From NCBI GenBank assembly GCA_032615215.1, contig CP128431.1:186001-250000 (forward strand): a stretch of DNA of 64,000 nucleotides, written 5' to 3'. This document shows positions 35,970-44,931 of this stretch, piece after piece. Made by a program: the position numbers and the translations under genes. Numbering within the stretch: the first letter of the stretch is position 1; each line of letters begins with the position of its first letter. This DNA comes from Microbulbifer sp. MKSA007 (lineage in GTDB: Bacteria; Pseudomonadota; Gammaproteobacteria; Pseudomonadales; Cellvibrionaceae). The notes below the pieces were generated by a model. The model was given only the letters and a program-made list of their open reading frames with translations. It searched no databases and was not told where the DNA came from.

Positions 35970-36929
35970 ATGAGCCAACATGCGATTAAGGCCCATAGCC
36001 TTCTTGGTGCATTTGTTGCGGATGCAGCGTCCCTTGGGCTGCACTGGCTTTATGATGTTGAGCGCATTCACCATGTCACGCAGGAACAGCACGATTCCGC
36101 TGCCTTTGTTCCGCTGACGCCATCCTACTTTGAGAGCGTCCCTGCCTACTTCGCCCATGCGAACAGGCAGGATGGTCAGTTCACCCAATACGGTGAAAAC
36201 CTGCATCTGACGCTGCAACACCTGCTGGCGCATGACAAGCATCTGAAGATGGAAGAGTTTCAGCAGGCATTTGCCGCGCACTTTGGTGCTGGCGGCACCT
36301 ACAACGGTTACATCGACCGCCCAACCCGTGGCACGCTGGAAAATATCGCCAATGAGAAGCTGACGCCTTCCGGAGTTGATGATGATCAGCTCCCGGCCCT
36401 CTCCAAGATTCCCACAGTGCTGTTTGCCTACGACCAGAGCGATCAGATGCAGGATCAGGTGGAAGCCATCATCCGCTCTACCAACGACAACGAAGAATCC
36501 GTCGCTTACGGCTTTGTGTTCGCGGACCTTCTGGACCGCGTGGTCAATGGCGAAGATCTGCAGGACGCTTTGACGGCAGCCGCCGACGGTGCGCACCCTG
36601 ACATTCAAGGCAAACTGAAAGCCGCGCTGGAAGCAACCGAAACGGATTCCGTCAGCTACGGAGAGACCACAGGTCGGGCCTGCCATCTTGAAATGGGCGT
36701 TCCGCTCAGCTTCCACATTCTGAAGAACACCGGGTCTTATCGCGAAGCCGTTGAGACCAACATTCTGGCAGGCGGCGACAGCGCCGGACGCTCCATCCTG
36801 ATCGGTGCAGTGCTCGGTGCCATCCATGGTCTGGACACCGACAAAGGCATCCCGCTCTCATGGATCCTAAAGGTGCAAAACAACGCCCACCTCTGGCAAG
36901 AATGCTGCGAACTGGCGGGGCATAGCTAG
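35970..36929 (+). CDS. ADP-ribosylglycohydrolase-family protein
   Basis: 319 residues of the DraG/ARH fold. The N-terminal GAFVADAASLGLHWLYD and C-terminal ILAGGDSAGRSILIGAVLGA are the two metal-site regions; the usual GDTDT of the second reads GGDSAGRS, keeping one Asp. The family removes ADP-ribose from proteins or small molecules using two magnesium ions, but this subgroup is uncharacterised. ATG follows GGAGAATTGA. It converges on a GNAT gene 27 bases away. Confidence 0.82.
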   Translation: MSQHAIKAHSLLGAFVADAASLGLHWLYDVERIHHVTQEQHDSAAFVPLTPSYFESVPAYFAHANRQDGQFTQYGENLHLTLQHLLAHDKHLKMEEFQQAFAAHFGAGGTYNGYIDRPTRGTLENIANEKLTPSGVDDDQLPALSKIPTVLFAYDQSDQMQDQVEAIIRSTNDNEESVAYGFVFADLLDRVVNGEDLQDALTAAADGAHPDIQGKLKAALEATETDSVSYGETTGRACHLEMGVPLSFHILKNTGSYREAVETNILAGGDSAGRSILIGAVLGAIHGLDTDKGIPLSWILKVQNNAHLWQECCELAGHS

Positions 36930-36955
36930 GGGAAGTTGGAGGCGGAGCAGCTACT

Positions 36956-37573
36956 TTAGCTCCAGCAAACTTCAGGAACTCTCAGGTGGTCTGCGTTTTG
37001 AAGCTCGTAGGCCACTCCTGAAACGAGAGAACCATCGGGCAGCTCGCAGGCAAGCGGGGTTCGGGCAAATTCCTTGAACCCCAGTTTTCGGGCAAGTCGT
37101 GCGCTCCCTTCGTTTGGTTCAGCATGTCCAGTGGTTAACAGACGCGCTGACAATGCATCAAAGGCAACCACGACCATCGCGCTTACGGCTTCAGAACCAA
37201 ACCCACGGCGTGCCCACTGAGAGCGTATCCAGTAAGTCAGCCTGAACTGGCCGCGTCGCCAAACCGGCAAAAGCTCAATAAAGCCAATGAACTTACCTTC
37301 ATGAAAGATGCTGAAAGGCAGCCGTTCTCTCAGGTCAAATAGCCGTATTTGCTCAGCCAATTGTGTTGTCTGCCAACTTTGGCTGGCTTCCTGTTCCCTG
37401 TCTCCCATCACTTCGTGAAACCATGGCAGAAGCTCTTCAAAACTTTCAACGCGGGCTTCAGCAAGCTGCGCCGCAGTGCATTCAGCGGGCTTCAAAATCT
37501 GCAAATGCTTTGTCTGCACTTGTTCTGGCACTGAAATGGAAAGAGGGTCTATAAGACGCGCCTTTGGCAACAT
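36956..37573 (-). CDS. RimJ/RimL-type GNAT acetyltransferase
   Basis: 205 residues. LTYWIRSQWARRGFGSEAVSA includes the acetyl-CoA loop (RRGFGS), and the C-terminal AEPNEGSARLARKLGFKEFA is the RimJ/RimL hallmark. It probably acetylates an N-terminus or amine; substrate unknown. Convergent with the ADP-ribosylglycohydrolase gene. Confidence 0.85.
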   Translation of the reverse strand: MLPKARLIDPLSISVPEQVQTKHLQILKPAECTAAQLAEARVESFEELLPWFHEVMGDREQEASQSWQTTQLAEQIRLFDLRERLPFSIFHEGKFIGFIELLPVWRRGQFRLTYWIRSQWARRGFGSEAVSAMVVVAFDALSARLLTTGHAEPNEGSARLARKLGFKEFARTPLACELPDGSLVSGVAYELQNADHLRVPEVCWS

Positions 37574-37883
37574 GGTCCGGTCTCTGCAGCATGGAGTTAT
37601 TCAGAAACTATGCATGAAGACTGCTTGAAAATGAAGCGCTGCTTCCACGACTAAGCCATTTGAGAAAACAGTCGAGCAAAGTTCATTCTGCTGGGACTTT
37701 CGAGGCGCATCTGGTTTCTTATGCATGCTGCGTAAATTCGATTAAACGCAGGGTTTTCGCAGAGGTTTGAAAGTGTCTCGACGCTTTCTCGGTTTGTTAG
37801 GGCTGTCCCTGAGTTTCCCTTGTGGGTGGAGATAAAACACCTCAAGGTTGCAGTCGCATCTCTTTCAAACCAAAGTGTTTCCC
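37574..37883. other. Intergenic region, no convincing gene
   Basis: About 310 bases between divergent genes. A 64-codon minus-strand frame (37651-37845) lacks a ribosome site and any known domain. It should contain promoters for both neighbours. Confidence 0.4.
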
Positions 37884-39266
37884 ATGGTCATTCCTCCCCG
37901 TAAACGCAGCATTAGCCGCCGGAATTTCCTAAAGACATCAGCATCTTCCATCGTGGTTGCCAGCTTGTTTGAGCTGAACCTGAACAAGCCCAATGTGTCC
38001 TCAAGCGGTAAAAGCGTCATCATTGTTGGCGCTGGTATTGCCGGTTTGACCGCCGCTCGTGATCTCATGGATGCGGGCTACACCGTGCTGGTGCTGGAGG
38101 CTAGCAACAAGATTGGCGGTCGCATTCGCACCAATCGCGCGCTTGGCGTTCCCATCGAGGAAGGGGCTGGTTGGATCCACGGGCCAGATGACAACCCCAT
38201 CATGAAGCTCGTCCACCAGATGGGCCAAAAGACCTTCGTGACCAAGGACTCCAACTTCACCGTCTATGACCATCGTGGCCAGACAGTTTCCAACGAGATG
38301 ATCTCGAAAATGGGTGAAGAGCACTATGAGATGCTGGATCTGATCAGCAACGGCATGACGAAAGATATGCCCCTTTCTGAAGCGCTAGAGCATATTGCAC
38401 CGAAGATGTCCCGCGATCCGGTGTTCAAGTGGATGACCTCCGCCTACACCGAATTTGATACCGGCAGCCCGGTCAATGAGCTCTCGGCCATGTACTTCAG
38501 TCAGGATGACATGTTCGAGGGCGAAGATGTGGTGTTGGTAGATGGGTACGACCGGCTTTTGGAACCGCTCACCCATGGTATCGCGATACTCACTCGCAAA
38601 CCTGTCCGCCGCATCGCGTACCATGATCGCGCGGGCGTGTTCGTACAGACGGATCGGGAGATTTTTGAGAGTGATTTTGTGATTGTCACGGCCCCGCTCG
38701 GGGTGCTCAAGTCAGAGGACATTGAGTTCATCCCACCGCTGCCCGAAACACATAGGAACGCAATTGAACGCGTTGGTATGGGAGACATCACAAAAGTCGC
38801 AATGAAATTCGACGACCTGCACTGGCCTGAAAACACTCAATATTTTGGCTTAATGACGCAAACGCAGGGCCGCTGGAATTATTTTCTCAATCATAAGCCC
38901 TTTATCGACGCAAACGTACTCACCGCGCTCAGCTTCGGCAACTATTCCCGTATGATCGAGACCATGGATCACGACTATATGCTTGAAGATGCAATGAAAG
39001 CGGTGCGTGTCATGTTTGGTGCAGACACGCCGGATCCCCGTCACTACATCGCAACCCGCTGGTCGCAGGATCCTTACACCAAAGGCGCTTTCTCCTACGC
39101 CAAAGTCGGCTGTAATCCTTATGATTTCAATGTGTTATCCGAACCTGTCGGCAAATGCCTGGCACTGGCGGGAGAGCACACCAACTTCCAATACCACGGT
39201 ACCGTCCATGGCGCCCACCTGAGCGGAAAAAAGGCGGCAAAAATAGCAATGAAAACAATGATGTAG
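37884..39266 (+). CDS. Tat-exported flavin amine oxidase
   Basis: About 460 residues. The N-terminus carries a twin-arginine signal (SISRRNFLKTSASSIVVA), so the folded flavoprotein goes to the periplasm. The FAD-binding loop is VGAGIAGLTAARD with EASNKIGGRIRT following, EGAGWIHG precedes the substrate region, and LALAGEHTNFQYHGTVHGA closes the FAD site, as in polyamine/monoamine oxidases. A primary amine or polyamine is the likely substrate. I chose the ATG at 37884; an in-frame TTG at 37848 is possible but would put extra residues before the Tat motif. No clear Shine-Dalgarno is seen. Confidence 0.87.
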   Translation: MVIPPRKRSISRRNFLKTSASSIVVASLFELNLNKPNVSSSGKSVIIVGAGIAGLTAARDLMDAGYTVLVLEASNKIGGRIRTNRALGVPIEEGAGWIHGPDDNPIMKLVHQMGQKTFVTKDSNFTVYDHRGQTVSNEMISKMGEEHYEMLDLISNGMTKDMPLSEALEHIAPKMSRDPVFKWMTSAYTEFDTGSPVNELSAMYFSQDDMFEGEDVVLVDGYDRLLEPLTHGIAILTRKPVRRIAYHDRAGVFVQTDREIFESDFVIVTAPLGVLKSEDIEFIPPLPETHRNAIERVGMGDITKVAMKFDDLHWPENTQYFGLMTQTQGRWNYFLNHKPFIDANVLTALSFGNYSRMIETMDHDYMLEDAMKAVRVMFGADTPDPRHYIATRWSQDPYTKGAFSYAKVGCNPYDFNVLSEPVGKCLALAGEHTNFQYHGTVHGAHLSGKKAAKIAMKTMM

Positions 39267-39285
39267 CGTTGAAGGCATTTCATGC

Positions 39286-39314
39286 AAAAAGCCGCAGAAA
39301 ATGACTTCTGCGGC
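39286..39314 (-). terminator. Terminator between amine oxidase and HAD genes
   Basis: Stem GCCGCAGAA (39291-39299) pairs with TTCTGCGGC (39306-39314). Read on the minus strand it is followed by TTTTT, so it ends the minus-strand HAD/LacI/ABC operon. On the plus strand it may weakly end the amine oxidase transcript. Confidence 0.8.
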
Positions 39315-39351
39315 TCTCAAATATTCAAAATTATGCTGTTAACGCAATGCC

Positions 39352-39708
39352 TTATGCCTTGGCATCAATATCTTCAAGCACATCCAGAAGCTGGTGCGGA
39401 AGGCCGATTGTGTAATCCGGCACTTCATCCTGATTGGCAGGCTCTTTTGGATAACGCGGGGTCCAGTTGATCCAGACAGATTTCATCCCCAACCGGTTGG
39501 CTCCTGCCACATCACGTTCAAGGTTATTCCCCACCATGACGCAGCCCGCGTAGTCCTGTTCTTCAAGCCCCAGAAGCTTCACCGCTTCAAGGAACATGCG
39601 CGGATCTGGCTTATGGCAACCCACGGCTTCGGAGATGGAGCGCGCATCGAGATTTATGCCAGAAATCCATAGCCTTATGGACGTTCTCAAAGCTCTCAAC
39701 CAGACCAT
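39352..39708 (-). CDS. HAD hydrolase fusion, C-terminal part (continuation after frameshift)
   Basis: The fragment holds the second half of the HAD domain: the lysine of motif III in GCHKPDPRMF and motif IV VGNNLERDVAGANRLGM with its acidic residue. Sequence before SGINLDARS (about residue 15) is out of frame. Joined to the upstream fragment it completes a standard HAD phosphatase core. It has no start signal of its own. Confidence 0.8.
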   Translation of the reverse strand: MVWLRALRTSIRLWISGINLDARSISEAVGCHKPDPRMFLEAVKLLGLEEQDYAGCVMVGNNLERDVAGANRLGMKSVWINWTPRYPKEPANQDEVPDYTIGLPHQLLDVLEDIDAKA

Positions 39709-40582
39709 CAGCCACCAGCGCCACCATGTAGCCGCGCTCTTTGAGCCAATCCACCAGCTTATCCCCGCCCGGGATCGGCTCTGCGGAGAGTACTAGTTCC
39801 CCCTCAACGAAAATCTGGGAGCTCTCATCAATCAAAGTATCCCCGCTATCAAGGAACACCGCCTTCACGCCTTTCGCCTCACTGCGCAGCTCTTTCAAAA
39901 CCGCACGAACCCGAGATGGAATAGAAGCCTTCAGCTCCTCCCAAGGCATCATCTCAACAGAGCGCAGATCGAAGATCTGGTCGAAATGATAGGATGGTTT
40001 GAAAGCCTTTGATTTCATATACTTACGCGCGACGTGATGATCATAAGGCTTCAAATCTGCCAGCTCCGCTGCAAACATATCCTGCACCAGAATGGTCCCG
40101 GAACCTGCTCGCTCACCGCAGCAAATGGTCGTTATCGCAAAGTTTGACCGCAGCGCTTCAGAACTTGCTGCAAAAGCGTGTTTTCCTGGTTCAGAATAAA
40201 GGGTTACACGCCCTTCTTCCATCGGCACCTGACCGTTCCATGTGCTCAACTCACCCGCACAGCCATGGGCGCTGCCTTCCACGCGCACCACTTCCCCAGC
40301 TTCAGAAAGGTACACCCAGATGTGCTCCAGCTCGTAAAGGTGTTGGATATCCCAATCCCACCAGATGGCGTACTCAATGGCAAGCGCAGCGCCGTTTAGT
40401 TTTATTTTCTGGGCACTTGAGACGGAAACACCGTCCTGATCGTAAAGCGTATATCCTAGCGCAGACGGGAGGAAAGGTTCTTTGTCGTCAAACCGGATAA
40501 CAGGTGCATGCTGCTTCACCAGCACTGCGATATCTGCTGATGTTGCCTCAGAAAAAGACAGAGGGGCTGCGGAAATATTCAA
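39611..40582 (-). CDS. Fusion protein: unknown N-terminal domain plus HAD hydrolase (frameshifted near 39663-39665)
   Basis: 323 residues as written, about 409 when repaired. Residues 1-225 form a domain I do not firmly recognise; IRFDDKEPFLPSALGY and WWDWDIQHLYELEHIWVYLS, followed by EGSAHG, suggest a metal- or sugar-binding fold. The HAD domain starts at AVFLDSGDTLIDE (near residue 242), motif I with both aspartates. After VHKAMD the frame is lost; dropping one base from the AAA at 39663-39665 gives SGINLDARS and joins the next fragment. The gene lies 43 bases after the LacI gene and belongs to the end of the ABC operon, so it may dephosphorylate a sugar phosphate from the imported compound. 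Confidence 0.78.
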   Translation of the reverse strand: MNISAAPLSFSEATSADIAVLVKQHAPVIRFDDKEPFLPSALGYTLYDQDGVSVSSAQKIKLNGAALAIEYAIWWDWDIQHLYELEHIWVYLSEAGEVVRVEGSAHGCAGELSTWNGQVPMEEGRVTLYSEPGKHAFAASSEALRSNFAITTICCGERAGSGTILVQDMFAAELADLKPYDHHVARKYMKSKAFKPSYHFDQIFDLRSVEMMPWEELKASIPSRVRAVLKELRSEAKGVKAVFLDSGDTLIDESSQIFVEGELVLSAEPIPGGDKLVDWLKERGYMVALVADGLVESFENVHKAMDFWHKSRCALHLRSRGLP

Positions 40583-40625
40583 TTGAAACTCCTTGTTCTT
40601 CTTGTCCGGGAAGAAGGCTGGCGCT

Positions 40626-41687
40626 TTATGCAGCGCTTGTAGAAAGAGGAAGGGATCCCTTGCGGGGATGGGAAACGGAACGCCGTTGTTTCAGCTCAAC
40701 GGGCTTGGTCTCATGCAGGCGCTTGCTGGAAGGATTGCGTATCTTTTCAATGATATAGCGGGCCGCCGATGCTCCCATCTCAGCAATTGGCTGCTGGATG
40801 GTGGAGAGCTGCGGCGAGGTGATGCTGCTGATCGGGATACCATCGTACCCGAGGATGGAAACATCCTCCGGCACGCGCAAACCACGGTCAAAGCAGGCAT
40901 GCATCGCACCAATGGCTGCCGTATCCGTTATCGCAAAAAGCGCTGTTATTTCAGGGTTCTGATCCAACAACTCATTCGCTGTCGCATATCCCAGATCATA
41001 ACGTTTACGCTCATTGGGTTCCGGCAGATACACCGACTTTTCAATCTGGTATTCGCGGGCAACTTCCAGCAGCCCCCGCATGCGCAGGTTGCCCACGCTC
41101 TCCCGGCGCGGGTCATGGTCTGCCTTGGTGGCGAGCACGCCGATGTGTTTATGCCCCAACGCCACCAGATAGCGCATGCCAATGCGCCCACCTTCAGTGT
41201 TGTCACAAACCACAAAGGATTCGGAGCGACGGCCGGGCAGAATATCGACATAGACCGTCGGAATATCGTTCGCTTGCAAGCGCTTAACGTTCTTCAGCGT
41301 TTCGGCTGCTGAGTTGGAAGGGCGTACTATTGCACCCGCCACTTGCATCTCGATCATGGTCTGCGTGTACTTGCGCTCACGCTCTGCTTCTCCCCGTGTG
41401 CAGCAGGAGAGGACTTTGAAGCCCTCATCATGCAGCGTCTTTTCGATGGATACATAGAGCATGGTCGCAAACGGGGATTTCTGGTTTTCCAGAAACAGCG
41501 CAACCAGATTGGAATCCTGCCGGCGCAAAGACGTGGCCAGACGGTTGGGGCGATACCCCAACTCATCAATCACAGCCTGAATCTTGGCGCGGGTTTCGTC
41601 CTTCACCCGCTCGTCTTTATTCAACACCCGGGAAACGGTTGCCGTTGAAACGCCTGCCTTTTCTGCCACATCACGGATACTTGCCAT
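40626..41687 (-). CDS. LacI-family regulator in the oligosaccharide ABC operon
   Basis: 353 residues. Helix-turn-helix IRDVAEKAGVSTATVSRVLN (residues 4-23) and LacI hinge are canonical, followed by a ribose-binding-like effector domain. It starts 5 bases after the dual ATPase gene, so it is cotranscribed with the transporter and likely regulates it. A second LacI protein (48357) lies at the other end of the same transporter operon, which raises the question of which one binds which promoter. Confidence 0.93.
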   Translation of the reverse strand: MASIRDVAEKAGVSTATVSRVLNKDERVKDETRAKIQAVIDELGYRPNRLATSLRRQDSNLVALFLENQKSPFATMLYVSIEKTLHDEGFKVLSCCTRGEAERERKYTQTMIEMQVAGAIVRPSNSAAETLKNVKRLQANDIPTVYVDILPGRRSESFVVCDNTEGGRIGMRYLVALGHKHIGVLATKADHDPRRESVGNLRMRGLLEVAREYQIEKSVYLPEPNERKRYDLGYATANELLDQNPEITALFAITDTAAIGAMHACFDRGLRVPEDVSILGYDGIPISSITSPQLSTIQQPIAEMGASAARYIIEKIRNPSSKRLHETKPVELKQRRSVSHPRKGSLPLSTSAA

Positions 41688-41692
41688 CGGTG

Positions 41693-43795
41693 CTACCCCG
41701 CCATCGCTTCCAATTGGTCCGCGGGCGTATTTTGCACCACATCAGGGTGATGGCAAGCAAGCATATGATCCGTGCTGATCTCACCAAGTGATGGATCAGA
41801 ACTCTTACAAATGCTTGTGGCATAACGACATCTCGGCGCAAACGGACAGCCCTTCGGCAAGTTAGCCGGGTCTGGCACGTTGCCCTCCAACCGGATGCGC
41901 GTGTCATCCGCATGGGCGTTTGGCACTGGCTCCAGAATCGCACTCATCAACGCTTCGGTGTAGGGGTGCCGAGGGGCATTAAAGATCGTCTCTGTGTCCG
42001 CCAGCTCCACAATCCGGCCGGCATACATAACCGCAACACGGTCGCTGATATGCGCCACCACACTCAGGTCATGGCTGATGAACAGGTAGGTGAGGTTCAG
42101 CTCTTCCTGCAGATCTTTCAAAAGGTTAAGGATCTGCGCCTGCACAGAAACATCCAGCGCAGACACCGCTTCATCCGCAATGATCACCTTTGGATACGGG
42201 GCCAGAGCACGGGCGATGCCGATGCGCTGGCGCTGGCCGCCACTGAAGGCATGAGGATAACGCTTCAGGAACTCCTTTGAGAACCCGATCTTATCCATCA
42301 CCTCAAGCACGCGCTTTTCAATGTCTTTCTTGCTCTTCAGCTCCTGCCCGACACGCAGCACTTCGGCTATGATGTCGTAGACCGCCATGCGCGGATTGAG
42401 CGAGGAGTTTGGATCCTGAAACACCATGCGGATATCCGCCCAGTAAGGACGCAGCTGGCTATCCGTTTTGCCGGTCAGCTCAACCTCTTCCTCCTCAGGG
42501 CGGAACATCACCTTGCCATTCGTTGCCTTATGCAGGCCGATAATGGTCTGCCCCAGAGTGGACTTACCGCAACCAGATTCCCCAACAAGACCAAGGGTTT
42601 CCCCGCGCCAGATTTTCAGTGACACATCGTTGAGCGAGCGCACAGTTCCGGTCTGGCGGTTGAAGAAGCCAGATCGGATCGGGAAATGCTTACTCACATT
42701 TTGCAGTTCCAGAATAGGCGCTTGCGAGCGGTCTACCGGGTTTGGAGCATGGAGGCAGTCATCAACTTGGGAGGTCGACGTATGTAGTGGGACAAGATCC
42801 GCCTGTGCCCCAAACCCGTGACAGCGGACGCTTTGCACGCCACTGATCGCAGTCAGCTCCGGTAGTTTCTCGTTACAAAGGCCGGTGACAAAGTGGTCAC
42901 AACGATCCTGAAACGGACAGCCTTTAGGTCTGTTCTGAAGGCTTGGCACCACACCCGGAATGGCATTCAAACGCGCGCGTCGTTTCCCGTCCGTATGTGG
43001 TAGGGAGGCCAAAAGCCCTTTTGTGTAAGGGTGTTGCGGGTTGGTCAGGATCTGTTCAACAGGCCCCTGCTCCACCACATTGCCCAGATACATAATCACC
43101 ACTTCATCAGCGATATCTGCCACCACGCCCAGATCATGAGTGATGAACAACATGGACATGTTGCGTGTCTTTTGCAGCTCGCGCATCAAGTCCAGAATGA
43201 TCGCCTGGGTGGTTACATCCAGCGCAGTGGTCGGCTCATCAGCAATCAGCAGGCGCGGATTACAGATCAGCGCCATCGCAATCATGGCCCGTTGGCGCAT
43301 TCCGCCGGAAAGCTCGAAGGTGTAGCTGTCAAAGCGATCTGCAGCAGAGGGAATACCCACCAGCCGCAGCATCTCAATGGCCTGGAACTTTGCTTCTTCA
43401 AAGCTCAGGTTCGTATGCCAGCGCAGCACTTCCACGATCTGGTTGCCAATGGTGTAGAGCGGAGACAGCGATGTCATCGGCTCCTGATAGATCATGGAGA
43501 TCTCGTTGCCCTGAATGGCACGAATATGCTTTGCTTTTGCAGGACCTTGGGCAAGATCCAACAGATCTCCATCGGCGCGCTGGTATTCTATTCTGCCGCT
43601 TTCAATAGCGGCATGGTTGTCCAGAATACGCAGCAGCGCCTTTGCGGTGACGGACTTGCCGCAACCGGATTCCCCCACCAGACACACCGTTTTTCCTTCG
43701 GGAATGGAAAAACTGATGTTGTCCAGCGCGGTTACCTTCCCATCATCTCCGGAGAAGGAAACGCTGAGATCCGTGACGTTAATCAAGGGTTTCAT
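41693..43795 (-). CDS. Dual-ATPase Dpp/Opp-type ABC transporter protein
   Basis: About 700 residues, two complete ATPases in one chain, corresponding to DppD fused to DppF. The first half has GESGCGKSVTAKALL, LSGGMRQRAMIAMAL and LIADEPTTALDV; the second has GESGCGKSTLGQTI, FSGGQRQRIGIARAL and IIADEAVSALDV. Each half ends in the oligopeptide_HPY zone with cysteines (CPFQDRCDH, CPFAPRCRY). ATG 43795 is preferred, preceded by GTGAGGA; a GTG at 43810 overlaps the permease stop. It energises the DppBC-like permeases. Despite the family name, such transporters often import oligosaccharides, which the GH95 neighbour supports. Confidence 0.93.
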   Translation of the reverse strand: MKPLINVTDLSVSFSGDDGKVTALDNISFSIPEGKTVCLVGESGCGKSVTAKALLRILDNHAAIESGRIEYQRADGDLLDLAQGPAKAKHIRAIQGNEISMIYQEPMTSLSPLYTIGNQIVEVLRWHTNLSFEEAKFQAIEMLRLVGIPSAADRFDSYTFELSGGMRQRAMIAMALICNPRLLIADEPTTALDVTTQAIILDLMRELQKTRNMSMLFITHDLGVVADIADEVVIMYLGNVVEQGPVEQILTNPQHPYTKGLLASLPHTDGKRRARLNAIPGVVPSLQNRPKGCPFQDRCDHFVTGLCNEKLPELTAISGVQSVRCHGFGAQADLVPLHTSTSQVDDCLHAPNPVDRSQAPILELQNVSKHFPIRSGFFNRQTGTVRSLNDVSLKIWRGETLGLVGESGCGKSTLGQTIIGLHKATNGKVMFRPEEEEVELTGKTDSQLRPYWADIRMVFQDPNSSLNPRMAVYDIIAEVLRVGQELKSKKDIEKRVLEVMDKIGFSKEFLKRYPHAFSGGQRQRIGIARALAPYPKVIIADEAVSALDVSVQAQILNLLKDLQEELNLTYLFISHDLSVVAHISDRVAVMYAGRIVELADTETIFNAPRHPYTEALMSAILEPVPNAHADDTRIRLEGNVPDPANLPKGCPFAPRCRYATSICKSSDPSLGEISTDHMLACHHPDVVQNTPADQLEAMAG

Positions 43796-43806
43796 GGTCT
43801 CGTTCC

Positions 43807-44931
43807 TCACTTGGAATAAGGGTCGGCAGCATCACGCAAGCCGTCACCGAAAAAGTTGAGTGCAAGCACAGCGATCACGACCATCACACCCGGCCAAAAC
43901 AGCCACGGAGCGTTGGCGATGGAGCGGATGTTCTGTGCTTCCTGAAGCAGAACACCCCAGCTGACCACTGGCTGGCGCAGGCCAATACCAAGGAAAGACA
44001 GAGAGGTTTCAGCCACGATCATGCCAGGAATGGCTAGTGTCACTACCGCAATGATATGACTGATAAAACTCGGCACCATGTGGCGTACCAGAACGCGCGG
44101 CACCGAACATCCGTCCAACCTCGCAGCTTTTACGAAGTCCTCCGATTTGAGGGAAATAAACTTGCCGCGTACCACACGGGCCAGCCCCGTCCAGCCGATG
44201 ATCGACAGGATAACCGTGATCAGCAGATAAGTTTGCAGAGGTGGCGTATCAGGTGGAATAGCGGCAGCCAGACCAATCCAGAGCGGGATACTTGGCAGGG
44301 ATTGCAGGAACTCGACAACACGCTGCGTGACCGTATCCACCCAGCCACCGAAGTAACCGGAAAGCCCACCAATCAGCACGCCAAGCACGAGGCTAAGCGC
44401 CACACCAACAAGGCCAATGGTCATGGACACACGGGTGCCATGAATCGTGCGGCTCAGCACATCGCGACCGAGGCGGTCTGCCCCCAGCAGGAACATGCGG
44501 TCGCGCTTTTTGACTGGCGCAAACAGGCGACGTTCTGCGGGAACAAAGCCGAACAACTTGTAAGGCTTGCCTTTGACGAAGAAGCCCAGTTTCACAACAC
44601 GGCGCGGGTCTTCCACGAAGGTGCGACGTCCGGAGTTGTAGTCGATCTTGGACCGATACCCCAGCACATGAGGCTGGAAGACGGTGCCTTCTTTTGTCTC
44701 CAGAAACCAGTTGATGCTTTGCGGCGGCGCATAGGTATTGCGCACGCTGAAATCATTGGGGTCATGGGGCGCAAGAAACTCCACGAATGCGGCGATCAGG
44801 TAGATCAACAGTGTGATGATGCCGCCCAACATGCCCAGCTTATGTTTGCGGAACCGACGCCACATCAACCGCCACTGGCCTTCATAAGCTCTTGAGTTTG
44901 CCGGCACTCCAGCCACGTCTACAGCGCTCAT
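43807..44931 (-). CDS. Dpp/Opp-type ABC permease, DppC-like
   Basis: 374 residues. A membrane segment near the N-terminus (LGMLGGIITLLIYLIAAFVEF) is followed by a periplasmic insertion of about 100 residues, longer than in classical DppC, and then five segments with LGADRLGRDVLSRTI and the EAA loop EDFVKAARLDGCSVPRVLV. The large insertion is typical of the branch (YejE-like) with long periplasmic loops. The ATG overlaps the stop of the DppB-like gene (TGATG). Confidence 0.92.
   Translation of the reverse strand: MSAVDVAGVPANSRAYEGQWRLMWRRFRKHKLGMLGGIITLLIYLIAAFVEFLAPHDPNDFSVRNTYAPPQSINWFLETKEGTVFQPHVLGYRSKIDYNSGRRTFVEDPRRVVKLGFFVKGKPYKLFGFVPAERRLFAPVKKRDRMFLLGADRLGRDVLSRTIHGTRVSMTIGLVGVALSLVLGVLIGGLSGYFGGWVDTVTQRVVEFLQSLPSIPLWIGLAAAIPPDTPPLQTYLLITVILSIIGWTGLARVVRGKFISLKSEDFVKAARLDGCSVPRVLVRHMVPSFISHIIAVVTLAIPGMIVAETSLSFLGIGLRQPVVSWGVLLQEAQNIRSIANAPWLFWPGVMVVIAVLALNFFGDGLRDAADPYSK

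Noticed and set aside
37651..37845. Minus-strand frame of 64 codons between the acetyltransferase and amine oxidase genes
   Set aside because: No ribosome site or recognisable family; lies in a divergent promoter region.
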